NCBI GenBank assembly: GCA_045539095.1
Contig: JAZQER010000022.1
Span: forward strand, 1-16,826
Length of the DNA stretch: 16,826 nt
Direction: 5' to 3'
From: SFWF01 sp045539095
GTDB taxonomy: Bacteria > Bacillota > Clostridia > Oscillospirales > Acutalibacteraceae
Both the position numbers and the translations under genes were made by a program. The notes beneath the pieces were generated by a model. The model saw only the letters and a program-made list of their open reading frames with translations. It made no database searches and had not been told where the DNA came from. Shown piece after piece: positions 1 to 7,618 of this stretch (positions are counted from its first letter, which is position 1; every line of letters begins with the position of its first letter).

Positions 1-66
1 ACCAATTAAAAACTTTTTTCACTAATATCACCTAAAAATATTTATTAAAAGAAAGGAGTTGCTTAA

Positions 67-1368
67 ATGCAATCTTTAAATTTTGAAACAACATTAACTA
101 ATTTAGCCGTATTAAACTCAACCGCTACCCAAACGGTTGCATCAATAAATCAACAGTTTTCTACAGTTAGTGAAACAATTAATTCTTCTTTAGTCGTCAA
201 TATAACAAACGCTATAAATGCAATCGTTATGTTGGAACAATCGGCAATCAACAGTAGTATTAACATCGGCACCGCTTATGCGCAAGCGCTAAGTACTATC
301 AGCACACAAGTTCTTAATACCCAAGTTTTATCAGATACAGCGTTTTTAACAATGTCCAACAACGCTATTCTTTTTACTACAACAGCATTTAGTGTAATCG
401 CCGGTGAAATGCTTGCTCTAGAAAGTGCAATGAATTTCAGCTTTATGAACATTGATATCAACTCAAAAACCGCTTCAGAAGCTATGAAGTCGTATTTTAC
501 TCAGGCTATGCTGACCATAGGATCACAGATGATGCTGACAGATTTGTCAATAGCGGCAACTCTTACAAAAATAAATGAACAATTTTTTGTTGCCGCTAAT
601 AATGCTATGTCTTATTTTTCTGCCGCTGCAACCTCTATTGCAGGAAGTATGAATGAAATAGACGATGCTACTGTAACAAGTACACAAAATTCAAGTGATG
701 GCTGGTTAAAATGTTTTGATATCACTTCTAAAACTATAAGCACTATTTCAGGTGGACTTAATATTTATAAATCACTCAAAGATATCTTAAAAACAACTGG
801 TGATGCAGGTAAAAATTTTACCCAAATTTTAAATATAAACACAGGAGTTCAAGCCACAAATACCGTTACCACAGCAACCGCCGGAACGACTGCATCCGCG
901 GCTTCTTTAAGTGTGTTGGCTTTTGGTGGTGGAATGTTAACTATGGGCGCAGGTGTTTTACTTGCAGGCATGGCTCTTGCCTTATTAGCAAAAACTGTCT
1001 TTAATTTCTTAAAAATGAGCGGAATATCAACAAACGGCGTAAAAGCTTCTGATTTTAATTTAAGTTTTAATGTACCCGGGCTCGCCACCGGTGGTTTTCC
1101 GTCGATGGGGCAGATGTTTATTGCCCGTGAGGCGGGACCCGAGCTGGTCGGTACTATTGGCAGCCGAAACGCAGTCGTTAACAACGATCAGATAGTAGAG
1201 TCGGTATCCTCGGGCGTATACAGAGCGGTCTGCGCCGCGCTTTCGAGCGGACAAGGCTCGGGCGGCAAGGCGGTCATCACGCTGGACAAGAAGGTACTCG
1301 GTGAATTTGCCATAGGATATATCAACGGAAAAACAAGAGAAACGGGCTTAAGTCCGATATTAGTATGA
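67..1368 (+). CDS. Tail tape-measure protein, short, composition-chimeric
   Basis: This 433-residue protein resembles phage tail tape-measure proteins, which set tail length and are ejected with the DNA. Residues 1-210 are a long Ser/Thr/Asn/Ala-rich helical stretch of loosely repeated blocks. A hydrophobic segment lies at about 278-315, as is usual in this family. From residue 338 the protein carries the well-conserved C-terminal module (LATGGF, then IAREAGPELVG, then NNDQIVESVS). The ATG is preceded by AAAGGAG at 52-58. The gene is short for the family and would predict a tail of roughly 65 nm if fully helical. The DNA switches abruptly near 1075 from about one-third GC to over 60% GC over the next 200 bases, so the N-terminal part probably has a different origin. 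The gene starts 66 bases into the window and appears complete. Confidence 0.75.
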   Translation: MQSLNFETTLTNLAVLNSTATQTVASINQQFSTVSETINSSLVVNITNAINAIVMLEQSAINSSINIGTAYAQALSTISTQVLNTQVLSDTAFLTMSNNAILFTTTAFSVIAGEMLALESAMNFSFMNIDINSKTASEAMKSYFTQAMLTIGSQMMLTDLSIAATLTKINEQFFVAANNAMSYFSAAATSIAGSMNEIDDATVTSTQNSSDGWLKCFDITSKTISTISGGLNIYKSLKDILKTTGDAGKNFTQILNINTGVQATNTVTTATAGTTASAASLSVLAFGGGMLTMGAGVLLAGMALALLAKTVFNFLKMSGISTNGVKASDFNLSFNVPGLATGGFPSMGQMFIAREAGPELVGTIGSRNAVVNNDQIVESVSSGVYRAVCAALSSGQGSGGKAVITLDKKVLGEFAIGYINGKTRETGLSPILV

Positions 1369-1379
1369 GGTGAATAAAT

Positions 1380-1748
1380 ATGAATAAACTGAATAATCAA
1401 TATACCATTGACGGCACTGCCATCTATGAGCCGCATTTACAGATGAGCGAAGCGGTGGAAAGTATGCTTGACGAAAACTCGGGCACCACCGACGACGGCG
1501 TTATGCACGTAAGATGGATAAGAGCCGCCGTACATAAATTTACTCTTCAATATAATATTATGACCGCGGCAGAATATGACTATATGAAAAATCTGCTGCT
1601 TGGAAAGACCTTTGTCTTTAAATATCCCTACTGCGGGGAGCAGAAAGAGATAAACGCATACTGCACCTCGTACGGCGGAGCTTTGTCTCAGACGGCAAAC
1701 GGCGGCGGAATATACACCGCGGTGCAGTTTGAGATAAGCGAGCTGTAA
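1380..1748 (+). CDS. Small tail component, DUF6711-like
   Basis: The product is 122 residues with no signal peptide or membrane segment. It resembles small siphovirus proteins encoded between the tape measure and the tail hub (DUF6711-like by recollection). It contains a motif with W46-I-R-A, the segment EYDYMKNLL, and a C-terminal beta pattern ending VQFEISEL. Position and size suggest a distal-tail or tail-tip piece linking tube to baseplate. The ATG has AGGTGA 8 to 13 bases upstream and lies 11 bases after the tape-measure stop, so it is cotranscribed. The function is inferred mainly from context. Confidence 0.6.
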   Translation: MNKLNNQYTIDGTAIYEPHLQMSEAVESMLDENSGTTDDGVMHVRWIRAAVHKFTLQYNIMTAAEYDYMKNLLLGKTFVFKYPYCGEQKEINAYCTSYGGALSQTANGGGIYTAVQFEISEL

Positions 1749-1760
1749 GGAGGTCTTCTT

Positions 1761-3287
1761 GTGGATAATATTATATATCAAAACCTTTTTGAAAGCAACA
1801 GTTTTTCGCTTAACGATTCAAATATTCAGGGCGGTGTGACGCTTTCACAGTCGGTTAACAGCGGAGAGTCCCTCGCGCTCGGCAGCTGCTGTGCGGCAAA
1901 GGCAGAATTCAGTCTGCTTGACCTTGAGGGTCGCATTACGGAGTTGTACGGGGTGGAATTCCTTTATACCTACTGCGGAAAGCAGATCGGATATTTTACG
2001 GTTGATTCAGCCGAACACATTAAAAATATCGGTTGGAACGTAACGGCATATGACCGAATGATGAAGTTTGACAAGATAGTTGACGGTTTTGTCGACGGTC
2101 TTTCGGGAAGCTTTACGCTGAGAGAGCTTTTTTCGGGTCTTTGTGAGTTTGTCGGAGTACCGACCTCGCCGCGCCCCTTTACAAATGAAGAGCTGACCTT
2201 TTATAAAAACTTTGAGGGCAGTGATATCAAGGGTCGCGATATTCTTTATTGGATTGCCGAGGCGGCGGGCTGTTTTGCCGTTATAAATACAGACGGTGAG
2301 GCAGAACTGAAATTTTATGAGGGTGCCGAGGGGCAGACAGAAGAAAATACCATAACAAACGCAGATTACATCAGCTACTCGGTCAGCGATTTTTCGACTC
2401 CGCTAATAAATAAGCTTCAGATCCGTTCAAGCGAGGATGATATCGGGATTGTCGTTTTTGACGAGAGTTTAGACGAGGAGAGCGAATTTAACGCCTATAT
2501 TATTGAGGGAAATCCTCTTTTCTATTCCGGCTCATCAGAGCAGAATGACAACCGAGAGACTATCGAGCAGGCGGCAAATGCAATTCTTAACAAGATAAAG
2601 GCATTTACCTACCGACCTTTTGAATGCGAAGTGTACGACTGTGAGAAGATACCCCAAGTGGGCTCTGCTGTTTCGGTAAGATCACCCGAGGGTGAGGTTT
2701 TCAGTTCAGTTGTAATGAGCAGGACACAAAGCGGAATGAAGATATCTCTTTCGGCAACAGGAACCGCCGAATCGAATAAACTGACAAGCGTGAACATCAG
2801 CATCAGGCAAAAAAACAACAAGACTAATGAGCTCAAACGCACTCTGGATAGCACTATATCAACGGTCGCCGCGCTTAACGACAGCAACAACACTCTTAAG
2901 ACGGTTGTCGAACAAACAAATAGCTCTGTCGTTACTTATATTTCTAAAACAGCCGAGCTTCAAAGTGCGCAGAACAGCCTTTCTGAGCGAACGGACAGCC
3001 TTGAAAATAAGGTGGAGTCAGGTGTACCAAAGGTTGTGACCACCTCTGTCACAATCGATGAGAATGGAATCACGGTAGGAAAAGACAACAGTACTATGAA
3101 AACGATGACGACTCCCGACTCGTTTAAGGTACTGGATAAATCAAATAACGAACGCATCAATGTTTCACCCGACGGCACAAAGCTTCAGAAAACAGTTATT
3201 GAGGACGACCTTACGGTCGGCGCTATTAAAATGATTAAGAGAGAAGACGTTGGCATAGATTTCGTATACATAGGAGGTAACGACTAA
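1761..3287 (+). CDS. Tail hub / tail-associated protein (gp27-like)
   Basis: This 508-residue protein has the features of a siphovirus tail hub (Tal/gp27-like). Residues 1-330 are a beta-rich region with patterns such as GYFTVDSAEH, WNVTAYDRMMKFDK and AEAAGCFAVINTDGEAEL. Residues about 350-415 are a likely trimeric coiled coil. The C-terminal 90 residues are beta-rich, beginning VTTSVTIDENGITVGK, a pattern common at the ends of phage tail-tip proteins. The start is GTG at 1761, with AAGGAGGT at 1747-1754 overlapping the stop of the previous gene. Its stop overlaps the next ATG (TAATG), so translation of the fibre gene is probably coupled. No peptidase catalytic motif was identified. Confidence 0.72.
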   Translation: MDNIIYQNLFESNSFSLNDSNIQGGVTLSQSVNSGESLALGSCCAAKAEFSLLDLEGRITELYGVEFLYTYCGKQIGYFTVDSAEHIKNIGWNVTAYDRMMKFDKIVDGFVDGLSGSFTLRELFSGLCEFVGVPTSPRPFTNEELTFYKNFEGSDIKGRDILYWIAEAAGCFAVINTDGEAELKFYEGAEGQTEENTITNADYISYSVSDFSTPLINKLQIRSSEDDIGIVVFDESLDEESEFNAYIIEGNPLFYSGSSEQNDNRETIEQAANAILNKIKAFTYRPFECEVYDCEKIPQVGSAVSVRSPEGEVFSSVVMSRTQSGMKISLSATGTAESNKLTSVNISIRQKNNKTNELKRTLDSTISTVAALNDSNNTLKTVVEQTNSSVVTYISKTAELQSAQNSLSERTDSLENKVESGVPKVVTTSVTIDENGITVGKDNSTMKTMTTPDSFKVLDKSNNERINVSPDGTKLQKTVIEDDLTVGAIKMIKREDVGIDFVYIGGND

Positions 3288-3796
3288 TGGCACAGTATAT
3301 AAGTCAGACGATGACCACAAGTAATCCGAGGGTAAACTATCGGATCGTCGTCACCACAAAATCCCAAAGCGTAGAAAACAACTCTACAACTATGAACGTT
3401 CAGGTTCAGGCGTGGCGTAATAACTCAGGCTACACCACCTCAGGCTCCGGCACCTGCTACTGTAAGATACAGGGTACTCAGTATTCAAACACGGTCTACG
3501 ATTCTCAGAAGATAACCGAATACAGCTACACTGTGCTCTTTACAAAGGATATAACGATCGCCCACAGCAATGACGGAAGCTGTACTCTCAGCCTTTCGGC
3601 ATGGATCGATCACTATGCCTTTTCAACCAGTGAACAAAGCTATAGCGTCGCTTTGCCGACCATACCGAGGGCAAGTCAGCCATCCCTCAGCGTATCGCAG
3701 TTCAATATAGGCGACCCTGTCACGATATATACCAACCGAGTAAGCAACAGCTTTACACACGATATATTCTTTGCGGATAAGGACGGAAACTATTAG
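3287..3796 (+). CDS. Tail fibre / tip protein, N-terminal part ending at in-frame TAG
   Basis: The 169-residue N-terminal part resembles DUF859-type siphovirus tail proteins: it opens MAQYISQTMTTSNPRVNYRI, followed by VQAWRNNSGYTTSGSGTCYC and later VALPTIPRASQPSLSV. The ATG overlaps the hub gene stop and has GGAGGT at 3271-3276. The frame ends at TAG (3794-3796), in the context TAT-TAG-CAG, within a segment that in relatives continues without a break. The same frame stays open from 3797 to 5089, giving a 600-residue protein if the TAG is read through. So this is best seen as one gene with an amber codon at position 170, either a nonsense mutation or a readthrough site. The truncated product would lack the receptor-binding C-terminus. 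Confidence 0.72.
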   Translation: MAQYISQTMTTSNPRVNYRIVVTTKSQSVENNSTTMNVQVQAWRNNSGYTTSGSGTCYCKIQGTQYSNTVYDSQKITEYSYTVLFTKDITIAHSNDGSCTLSLSAWIDHYAFSTSEQSYSVALPTIPRASQPSLSVSQFNIGDPVTIYTNRVSNSFTHDIFFADKDGNY

Positions 3797-3895
3797 CAGA
3801 TAGCGACGGGGGTCACGACCAGTCATAAGTGGGACACCACCGCAGAACTTTACGAGGAATGTCCCAACAGTCCTAGTTTTTCTTCAAATATAATT

Positions 3896-5089
3896 GTGAA
3901 GACCTATAACTCAGGCAATCTTATCGGCGAAAAGAAAACACCTTTTACCGCGGCTGTCACAAATTCAGAACCCCTTTGCGGCAATGTCACATATACTCAG
4001 ACAGACCCGAATGTTTGCGAGCTTGTAGGAAACTCGTCTGACATTATAACGAACAGATCGGTCCTTCTTGTGACATTTTCGTCCTGCGAAGCTAAGAACT
4101 TTTCTTCGATTTCAAAATACTGTGTTCAAATAGGCGAAAAAATCTATGAAAGCAATGCGAGCGAATTTTCTGTTTCCGACTTTTCCAAAGCCGACAGTAT
4201 CATCTGCTGGGTCAAAGACAGCCGCGGCTTTACCACACCCGAAAACAAAAGAGTATCTGTTGCGCTCGGAGCTTTTTACGACTATTCCCCGCCGGCCATC
4301 AATAACATTCAGCTAAACCGCGAAAACGATGTATATGAAAAAACATATTTATCCTTTACCGCAAACGTTTCAGAGATCATCGCCGATAATCAGGCTTTTT
4401 ACATAACATTAAAATCCAAAGAGAGCGGCAGCGACACCTGGAGCACACCCTTGTATATCGTTAACAATAATAACGCCGATATTAACTATTCTTACAGCGC
4501 ATTGATCGGAACCTTTGATATAGATAAAAGCTATGATTTTGAGCTGACCATAGGCGATATGCTTGACAAAAACACTTATAAGGTTTTCCTGCCATCGTCA
4601 AGGCCCGAGCTTTCAATCAGAAACAATATGGTCGGTATCAACTGTATACCCACCTCCGGCAACGGTATGCTGCAGATAGACGGCAAAAATCTTCTCGATC
4701 TCGTGCACCCCGTCGGCTCGGTCTATATGAGCACCGAAGCAACCTCTCCCGAGACGCTTTTCGGTGGAAAATGGGAAAGTATAAAGGACAGATTTTTACT
4801 CTGTGCCGGAGATAGTTATGTGGCAGGAAGCACCGGCGGTGCCGCAACGGTAACTCTGCAAATTGCAAATATGCCGTCGCATAACCACACATTGTCAAAC
4901 CTCGTCGGCGGAACTGGGGGTATAAATAGTGGCGGGCATACGGTACAAAAAGGATACTATGGAGATATTGGTTCAAATCTTGCCTCAAGCTATCCAAACA
5001 ATTACTCGATCTCAAGCACAGGCGGTGGACAGGCTCATAATAATATGCCGCCATATGTCGCCGTCTACTGCTGGAAGAGAGTTGAATAA
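3896..5089 (+). CDS. Tail fibre / tip protein, C-terminal part (collar-like receptor-binding end)
   Basis: This is the continuation, in the same frame, of the gene that starts at 3287; the open frame begins right after the TAG at 3794-3796. The GTG at 3896 is only the first possible initiator and has no ribosome binding site, so separate translation is unlikely. The residues are beta-rich repeats typical of tail fibres. The last 130 residues start near the GKNLLDLVHPVGSVYMS motif and include FGGKWESIKDRFLL and NMPSHNHT, ending MPPYVAVYCWKRVE. This is the collar-like C-terminal domain found on many phage fibres and baseplate proteins and likely contacts the host surface. No further disruption is visible downstream, so the amber codon is the only lesion. 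Confidence 0.68.
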   Translation: MKTYNSGNLIGEKKTPFTAAVTNSEPLCGNVTYTQTDPNVCELVGNSSDIITNRSVLLVTFSSCEAKNFSSISKYCVQIGEKIYESNASEFSVSDFSKADSIICWVKDSRGFTTPENKRVSVALGAFYDYSPPAINNIQLNRENDVYEKTYLSFTANVSEIIADNQAFYITLKSKESGSDTWSTPLYIVNNNNADINYSYSALIGTFDIDKSYDFELTIGDMLDKNTYKVFLPSSRPELSIRNNMVGINCIPTSGNGMLQIDGKNLLDLVHPVGSVYMSTEATSPETLFGGKWESIKDRFLLCAGDSYVAGSTGGAATVTLQIANMPSHNHTLSNLVGGTGGINSGGHTVQKGYYGDIGSNLASSYPNNYSISSTGGGQAHNNMPPYVAVYCWKRVE

Positions 5090-5129
5090 GAATATTAAAA
5101 TTTTTTCTTTAAGTTCACCCCTCAAAACT

Positions 5130-5226
5130 TGTCAGTCTGTGTCCACCTATGTCCGTTCGTGTCCTGATTTTTCAAAATCGTGTCCGGTCATGTCCGTTTT
5201 TTCGCGTTTTATGTCCACCCATGTCC
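5130..5226 (+). repeat. Helically phased TGTCC repeat array, candidate packaging site
   Basis: Seven exact TGTCC copies start at 5140, 5150, 5160, 5181, 5191, 5212 and 5222, and a degenerate TGTCA starts at 5130. Successive spacings are 10, 10, 10, 21, 10, 21 and 10 bp, so every copy lies on one face of the helix, with lattice positions near 5170 and 5201 empty. Flanks fall into classes: followed by ACC (5140, 5212), by G (5150, 5181, 5191), and by TGATTTTT (5160, 5222). The spacings are not multiples of three, so this is not coding periodicity. The array ends 46 bases before the small terminase start, the usual neighbourhood of terminase recognition sites, so a pac- or cosB-like role is inferred. 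An alternative is a transcriptional operator. Confidence 0.7.
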
Positions 5227-5272
5227 TGATTTTTTTCGCTACAATATCAGCGTCGGGAGGTGAGCCGAAGTT

Positions 5273-5527
5273 TTGAAAAAGAAAAAAGAGCTCTCGGACG
5301 AGCTGCAAAAGCTGCTCTGTACGAAAGCTTCAAAGGAGGAGACCGAAAAGCTAAAGGAAATGGATATAAGTGTAAAAAATCCCACGCGTATGACGGTCAT
5401 CGCGGCATCGCTTTATAAAAAGGCGGCGGGCGGCGAGCTTTCGGCAATAAAGGAGCTTCTATCCATTATCGGCGTGGGGACGGCTACGGGAGGTGTTACC
5501 CTTGTCGATGACATCGGTAAGCCTTAA
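5273..5527 (+). CDS. Small terminase subunit (probable)
   Basis: The 84-residue product lies directly upstream of, and overlaps, the large terminase gene, the canonical place of the small subunit that recognises phage DNA for packaging. It is Lys/Glu-rich at the N-terminus and has a helical segment reading NPTRMTVIAASLYKKAAGG followed by ELSAIKELLSIIG, a pattern I associate with small packaging or KGG-type phage proteins. It is shorter than most small terminases, and no clear helix-turn-helix is seen. The start is TTG at 5273, chosen because GGAGGTGA at 5256-5263 sits 9 bases upstream and no ATG fits. The phased TGTCC array upstream is its plausible DNA target. Assignment rests largely on context. 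Confidence 0.6.
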   Translation: MKKKKELSDELQKLLCTKASKEETEKLKEMDISVKNPTRMTVIAASLYKKAAGGELSAIKELLSIIGVGTATGGVTLVDDIGKP

Positions 5528-6755
5528 AGCCCTCGTTGGCGGCGGATATGACGAGTTTTGGAACTGTCAGAGCCGTTATAGGGTACTGAAAGGCGGAAAG
5601 GGGTCCAAAAAATCTACGACAACCGCCCTTAATCTTATATATCGCCTTTTAAAGTACCCCGAGAGCAACATACTCGTCGTGCGCGCGGTTATGAACACCC
5701 ACAGAGATTCTACCTTTGCTCAGCTTAAATGGGCGCAGGAAAAATTAAATGTTTCTCATCTGTTCAAAAACACCGTATCTCCTCTTGAGATGACCTACAT
5801 ACCCACAGGACAAAAGATACTTTTTAGAGGCTTTGACGATGTTTTAAAGCTTGCGTCTACCACTGTAGAGAAGGGATACCTCAATTTTGTATGGATAGAA
5901 GAAGCCTACGAGATAGAGTCACTCTCAGATTTCGAGAAGCTTGACCTCTCTGTACCTCGCGGTCAGATCCCCGACTCCCTTTTCAAGCAGACGACCCTTA
6001 CCTTTAACCCGTGGAGTGAAAAACATTGGCTGAAAGCGAGGTTTTTCGATAATCCCTCGCCCGACACCTCAGTATTTTCGACCAACTACCTTATAAACGA
6101 GTTTCTGGACTCTACAGACTGCGCCGTTTTCGAACGGCTAAAGGCTCAGCATCCCCGCCGATATGCCGTTGCCGGACTCGGCGAGTGGGGCATTGCAGAG
6201 GGTCTTGTTTATGAAAACTGGTCTGAGGGCACAGTCGACACTGAGCACGGGGAATGGAAGTCTTTTTTCGGACTCGACTACGGCTACACCACCGACCCGA
6301 CAGCCTTTATAGCGATAAAGGTGAACACAGAAAAAAAGATGATTTATGTATTTGATGAGTTTTGCCGACACAAAATGCTGAACTCAGATATTGCCACAGC
6401 TATAATCGCAAAAGGCTACGGCAAAGAGCGCATACGTGCCGACTCTGCCGAGCCTAAAACCAACGATGACTTGAGGCGACTGGGGCTCTCACGGCTTCAG
6501 CCCTCAGTCAAGGGCCGCGACAGCGTTATAAACGGAATTATGAACATCAGCGAATACACCATCATCGTAGACCCTAAATGTAAATACACCTTGTCGGAGC
6601 TTTCTTCCTACTGTTGGGACAAAACTCTTCCCAACACACCCGAGGACAAAAACAACCACCTTATGGATGCTCTGCGCTATGCTTTTTATGATGTTAAATC
6701 GTCAGGTGCTCCAACAAGAAAATTTTACGAAGCGAAGGGAGGTTGGAATGTATGA
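5502..6755 (+). CDS. terL: Large terminase subunit, PBSX family
   Basis: This is the ATPase/nuclease motor that pumps and cuts phage DNA at the portal. With TTG 5502 as residue 1 the protein has 417 residues. The Walker A-like motif GGKGSKKST is at 31-39, Walker B FVWIEE with E133/E134 at 129-134, and the coupling motif LTFNPW near 170. The RuvC-like nuclease acidic residues appear as GLDYG (D259), RADSAEP (D314) and HLMDALRYA (D389). GGAGG at 5489-5493 gives 8-base spacing to TTG 5502; ATG 5508 is the alternative start, while the longer GTG 5493 overlaps the binding site itself. It overlaps the small subunit gene by 26 bases and its TGA overlaps the ATG of the next small gene. Confidence 0.93.
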   Translation: MSMTSVSLKALVGGGYDEFWNCQSRYRVLKGGKGSKKSTTTALNLIYRLLKYPESNILVVRAVMNTHRDSTFAQLKWAQEKLNVSHLFKNTVSPLEMTYIPTGQKILFRGFDDVLKLASTTVEKGYLNFVWIEEAYEIESLSDFEKLDLSVPRGQIPDSLFKQTTLTFNPWSEKHWLKARFFDNPSPDTSVFSTNYLINEFLDSTDCAVFERLKAQHPRRYAVAGLGEWGIAEGLVYENWSEGTVDTEHGEWKSFFGLDYGYTTDPTAFIAIKVNTEKKMIYVFDEFCRHKMLNSDIATAIIAKGYGKERIRADSAEPKTNDDLRRLGLSRLQPSVKGRDSVINGIMNISEYTIIVDPKCKYTLSELSSYCWDKTLPNTPEDKNNHLMDALRYAFYDVKSSGAPTRKFYEAKGGWNV

Positions 6756-6907
6756 TACTTCTTATCACGCTTTTAGCCTTTCTTTCGGGGTATGCTCTAG
6801 GAAAACGAAAACCTAGAGCACAAAAACTGCACCGCTCTGTCAACAGGGTGGGAGATGTGCGCGGTATAGGCGGTTTTCTCACCTATGACGGAACCGAACA
6901 ACATTAA
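6752..6907 (+). CDS. Small membrane-anchored phage protein, unknown function
   Basis: This 51-residue open frame starts at ATG 6752, overlapping the large terminase stop (ATGA), with GGAGGT at 6738-6743 and 8-base spacing. These are strong translation signals. The N-terminus (MILLITLLAFLSGYALGK) is one hydrophobic segment, followed by a basic stretch and a soluble tail with GIGGFLTYDGTEQH. It could be a membrane protein of the packaging or lysis stage, or a capsid-associated peptide. I do not recognise a family. It is below usual length cut-offs and easily missed. Confidence 0.6.
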   Translation: MILLITLLAFLSGYALGKRKPRAQKLHRSVNRVGDVRGIGGFLTYDGTEQH

Positions 6908-7039
6908 CGGCTTTGCCGCAATGAAGAATGAAAAATGAATAATTTACGTGTCTGAGACACTATTTACAATTTGTGCCGAGTGGCATACCGAAACTATACA
7001 TTATTCACTATTAATTAATTTTTTTGGAGGAAATCATTT
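6908..7039. repeat. Intergenic miniature-element-like sequence with hairpins
   Basis: This 132-base AT-rich gap contains no gene. It holds a short hairpin CGGC-TTT-GCCG at 6908-6918 and an exact inverted pair TGAATAAT (6936-6943) / ATTATTCA (7000-7007) that extends imperfectly outward to about 20 bases. Inside are two further hairpins: the perfect palindrome GTGTCTGAGACAC at 6948-6960 and TGCC-GAGT-GGCA at 6974-6985. The architecture resembles a miniature inverted-repeat element of about 95-110 bases that inserted between packaging and head genes. It ends with GGAGG at 7026-7030 for the scaffold gene. No target-site duplication was identified. Confidence 0.4.
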
Positions 7040-7552
7040 ATGGATGAAAAAGTAAATTCTGAATCGGCCCTACCAGAAGCCGAAAATAAAGATTTACAGA
7101 AGGAGACCGAGGCTACCACACCCGTATCCGATCCCCAGAGCGACGCTTATCTTGAAATCAAGTTTAACAAAGAGCTCATAAAGCTTGACCGCGAGTCTGC
7201 CGTTACTCTGGCGCAAAAGGGAATGAAGTACGATCAGATTTCGGAGGAATATGAATGGCTAAAAAGACTGAGCATTGAAAAGCTACCCGAAGGAATCGAG
7301 CGTATAAATAAGGAGTTTCCTGAGATTTCCTCAGCCGATATGCTCCCTGAGGAGGTAAAAACAGCCGCAAAACTAAATGGAACAGGACTGCTTTTCGAGT
7401 ACCTTCTTTACGAGCACAGACAAAGACGGGCCGCCGCGGAGGAAGCGCAAAATCAAACCTTTATCGCCAATACCACGACAGGCTCACTGTCGGCAGATGA
7501 CCGGCAGGACCCCGCCGCCGCAGAGTTTTTACGCGGCGTGTGGGGGAAATAA
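7040..7552 (+). CDS. Capsid scaffold-like protein
   Basis: The product has 170 residues and is acidic and helical, lying just upstream of the major capsid gene, as scaffold proteins do. The N-terminal 30 residues are low-complexity and charged. Then comes the segment YLEIKFNKELIKLDRESAV followed by LAQKGMKYD, a pattern frequent in Firmicutes phage scaffold proteins. The middle is helical and the C-terminus is short and basic-aromatic (FLRGVWGK), a typical capsid-contact tail. It would guide assembly of the procapsid and leave before DNA packaging. No protease motif is seen here or nearby. GGAGG at 7026-7030 precedes the ATG. Confidence 0.72.
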   Translation: MDEKVNSESALPEAENKDLQKETEATTPVSDPQSDAYLEIKFNKELIKLDRESAVTLAQKGMKYDQISEEYEWLKRLSIEKLPEGIERINKEFPEISSADMLPEEVKTAAKLNGTGLLFEYLLYEHRQRRAAAEEAQNQTFIANTTTGSLSADDRQDPAAAEFLRGVWGK

Positions 7553-7556
7553 GTTT

Positions 7557-7570
7557 CCAGTGATCACTGG
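7557..7570. promoter_or_regulatory. Perfect 14-bp palindrome upstream of the capsid gene
   Basis: CCAGTGATCACTGG is a perfect palindrome located 5 bases after the scaffold stop codon and 48 bases before the capsid ATG. It is followed by an imperfect copy of its half-site (TCATTGG). No T-run follows, so it is not a terminator. It could be a protein-binding site, an RNA structure shielding the capsid mRNA 5' end, or chance. Confidence 0.35.
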
Positions 7571-7618
7571 TCATTGGTTACAAATTTTACATAAAAATAT
7601 TATTAAAGGAGAAGTTTT

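Noticed and set aside
4638..5054. 138-codon leftward open frame within the fibre C-terminus
   Set aside because: Antisense shadow of a recognisable collar-like domain; no initiation signal.
5090..5110. Possible terminator after the fibre gene
   Set aside because: The sequence is A/T-rich with only weak pairing and no GC stem, so no terminator is called.
5130..5226. CRISPR-like array
   Set aside because: Repeats are 5 bases with 5-16-base gaps, far too short for repeat-spacer units, and there are no cas genes.
4929..5276. Open frame crossing the end of the fibre gene and the TGTCC gap
   Set aside because: It overlaps the fibre gene in another frame, has no ribosome binding site, and its latter half just translates the repeat array; spacings of 10 and 21 bp are DNA-level periodicity.
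5493..5501. GTG start for the large terminase at 5493
   Set aside because: It lies within the GGGAGGTG binding site itself, so it cannot be used; TTG 5502 or ATG 5508 fit.
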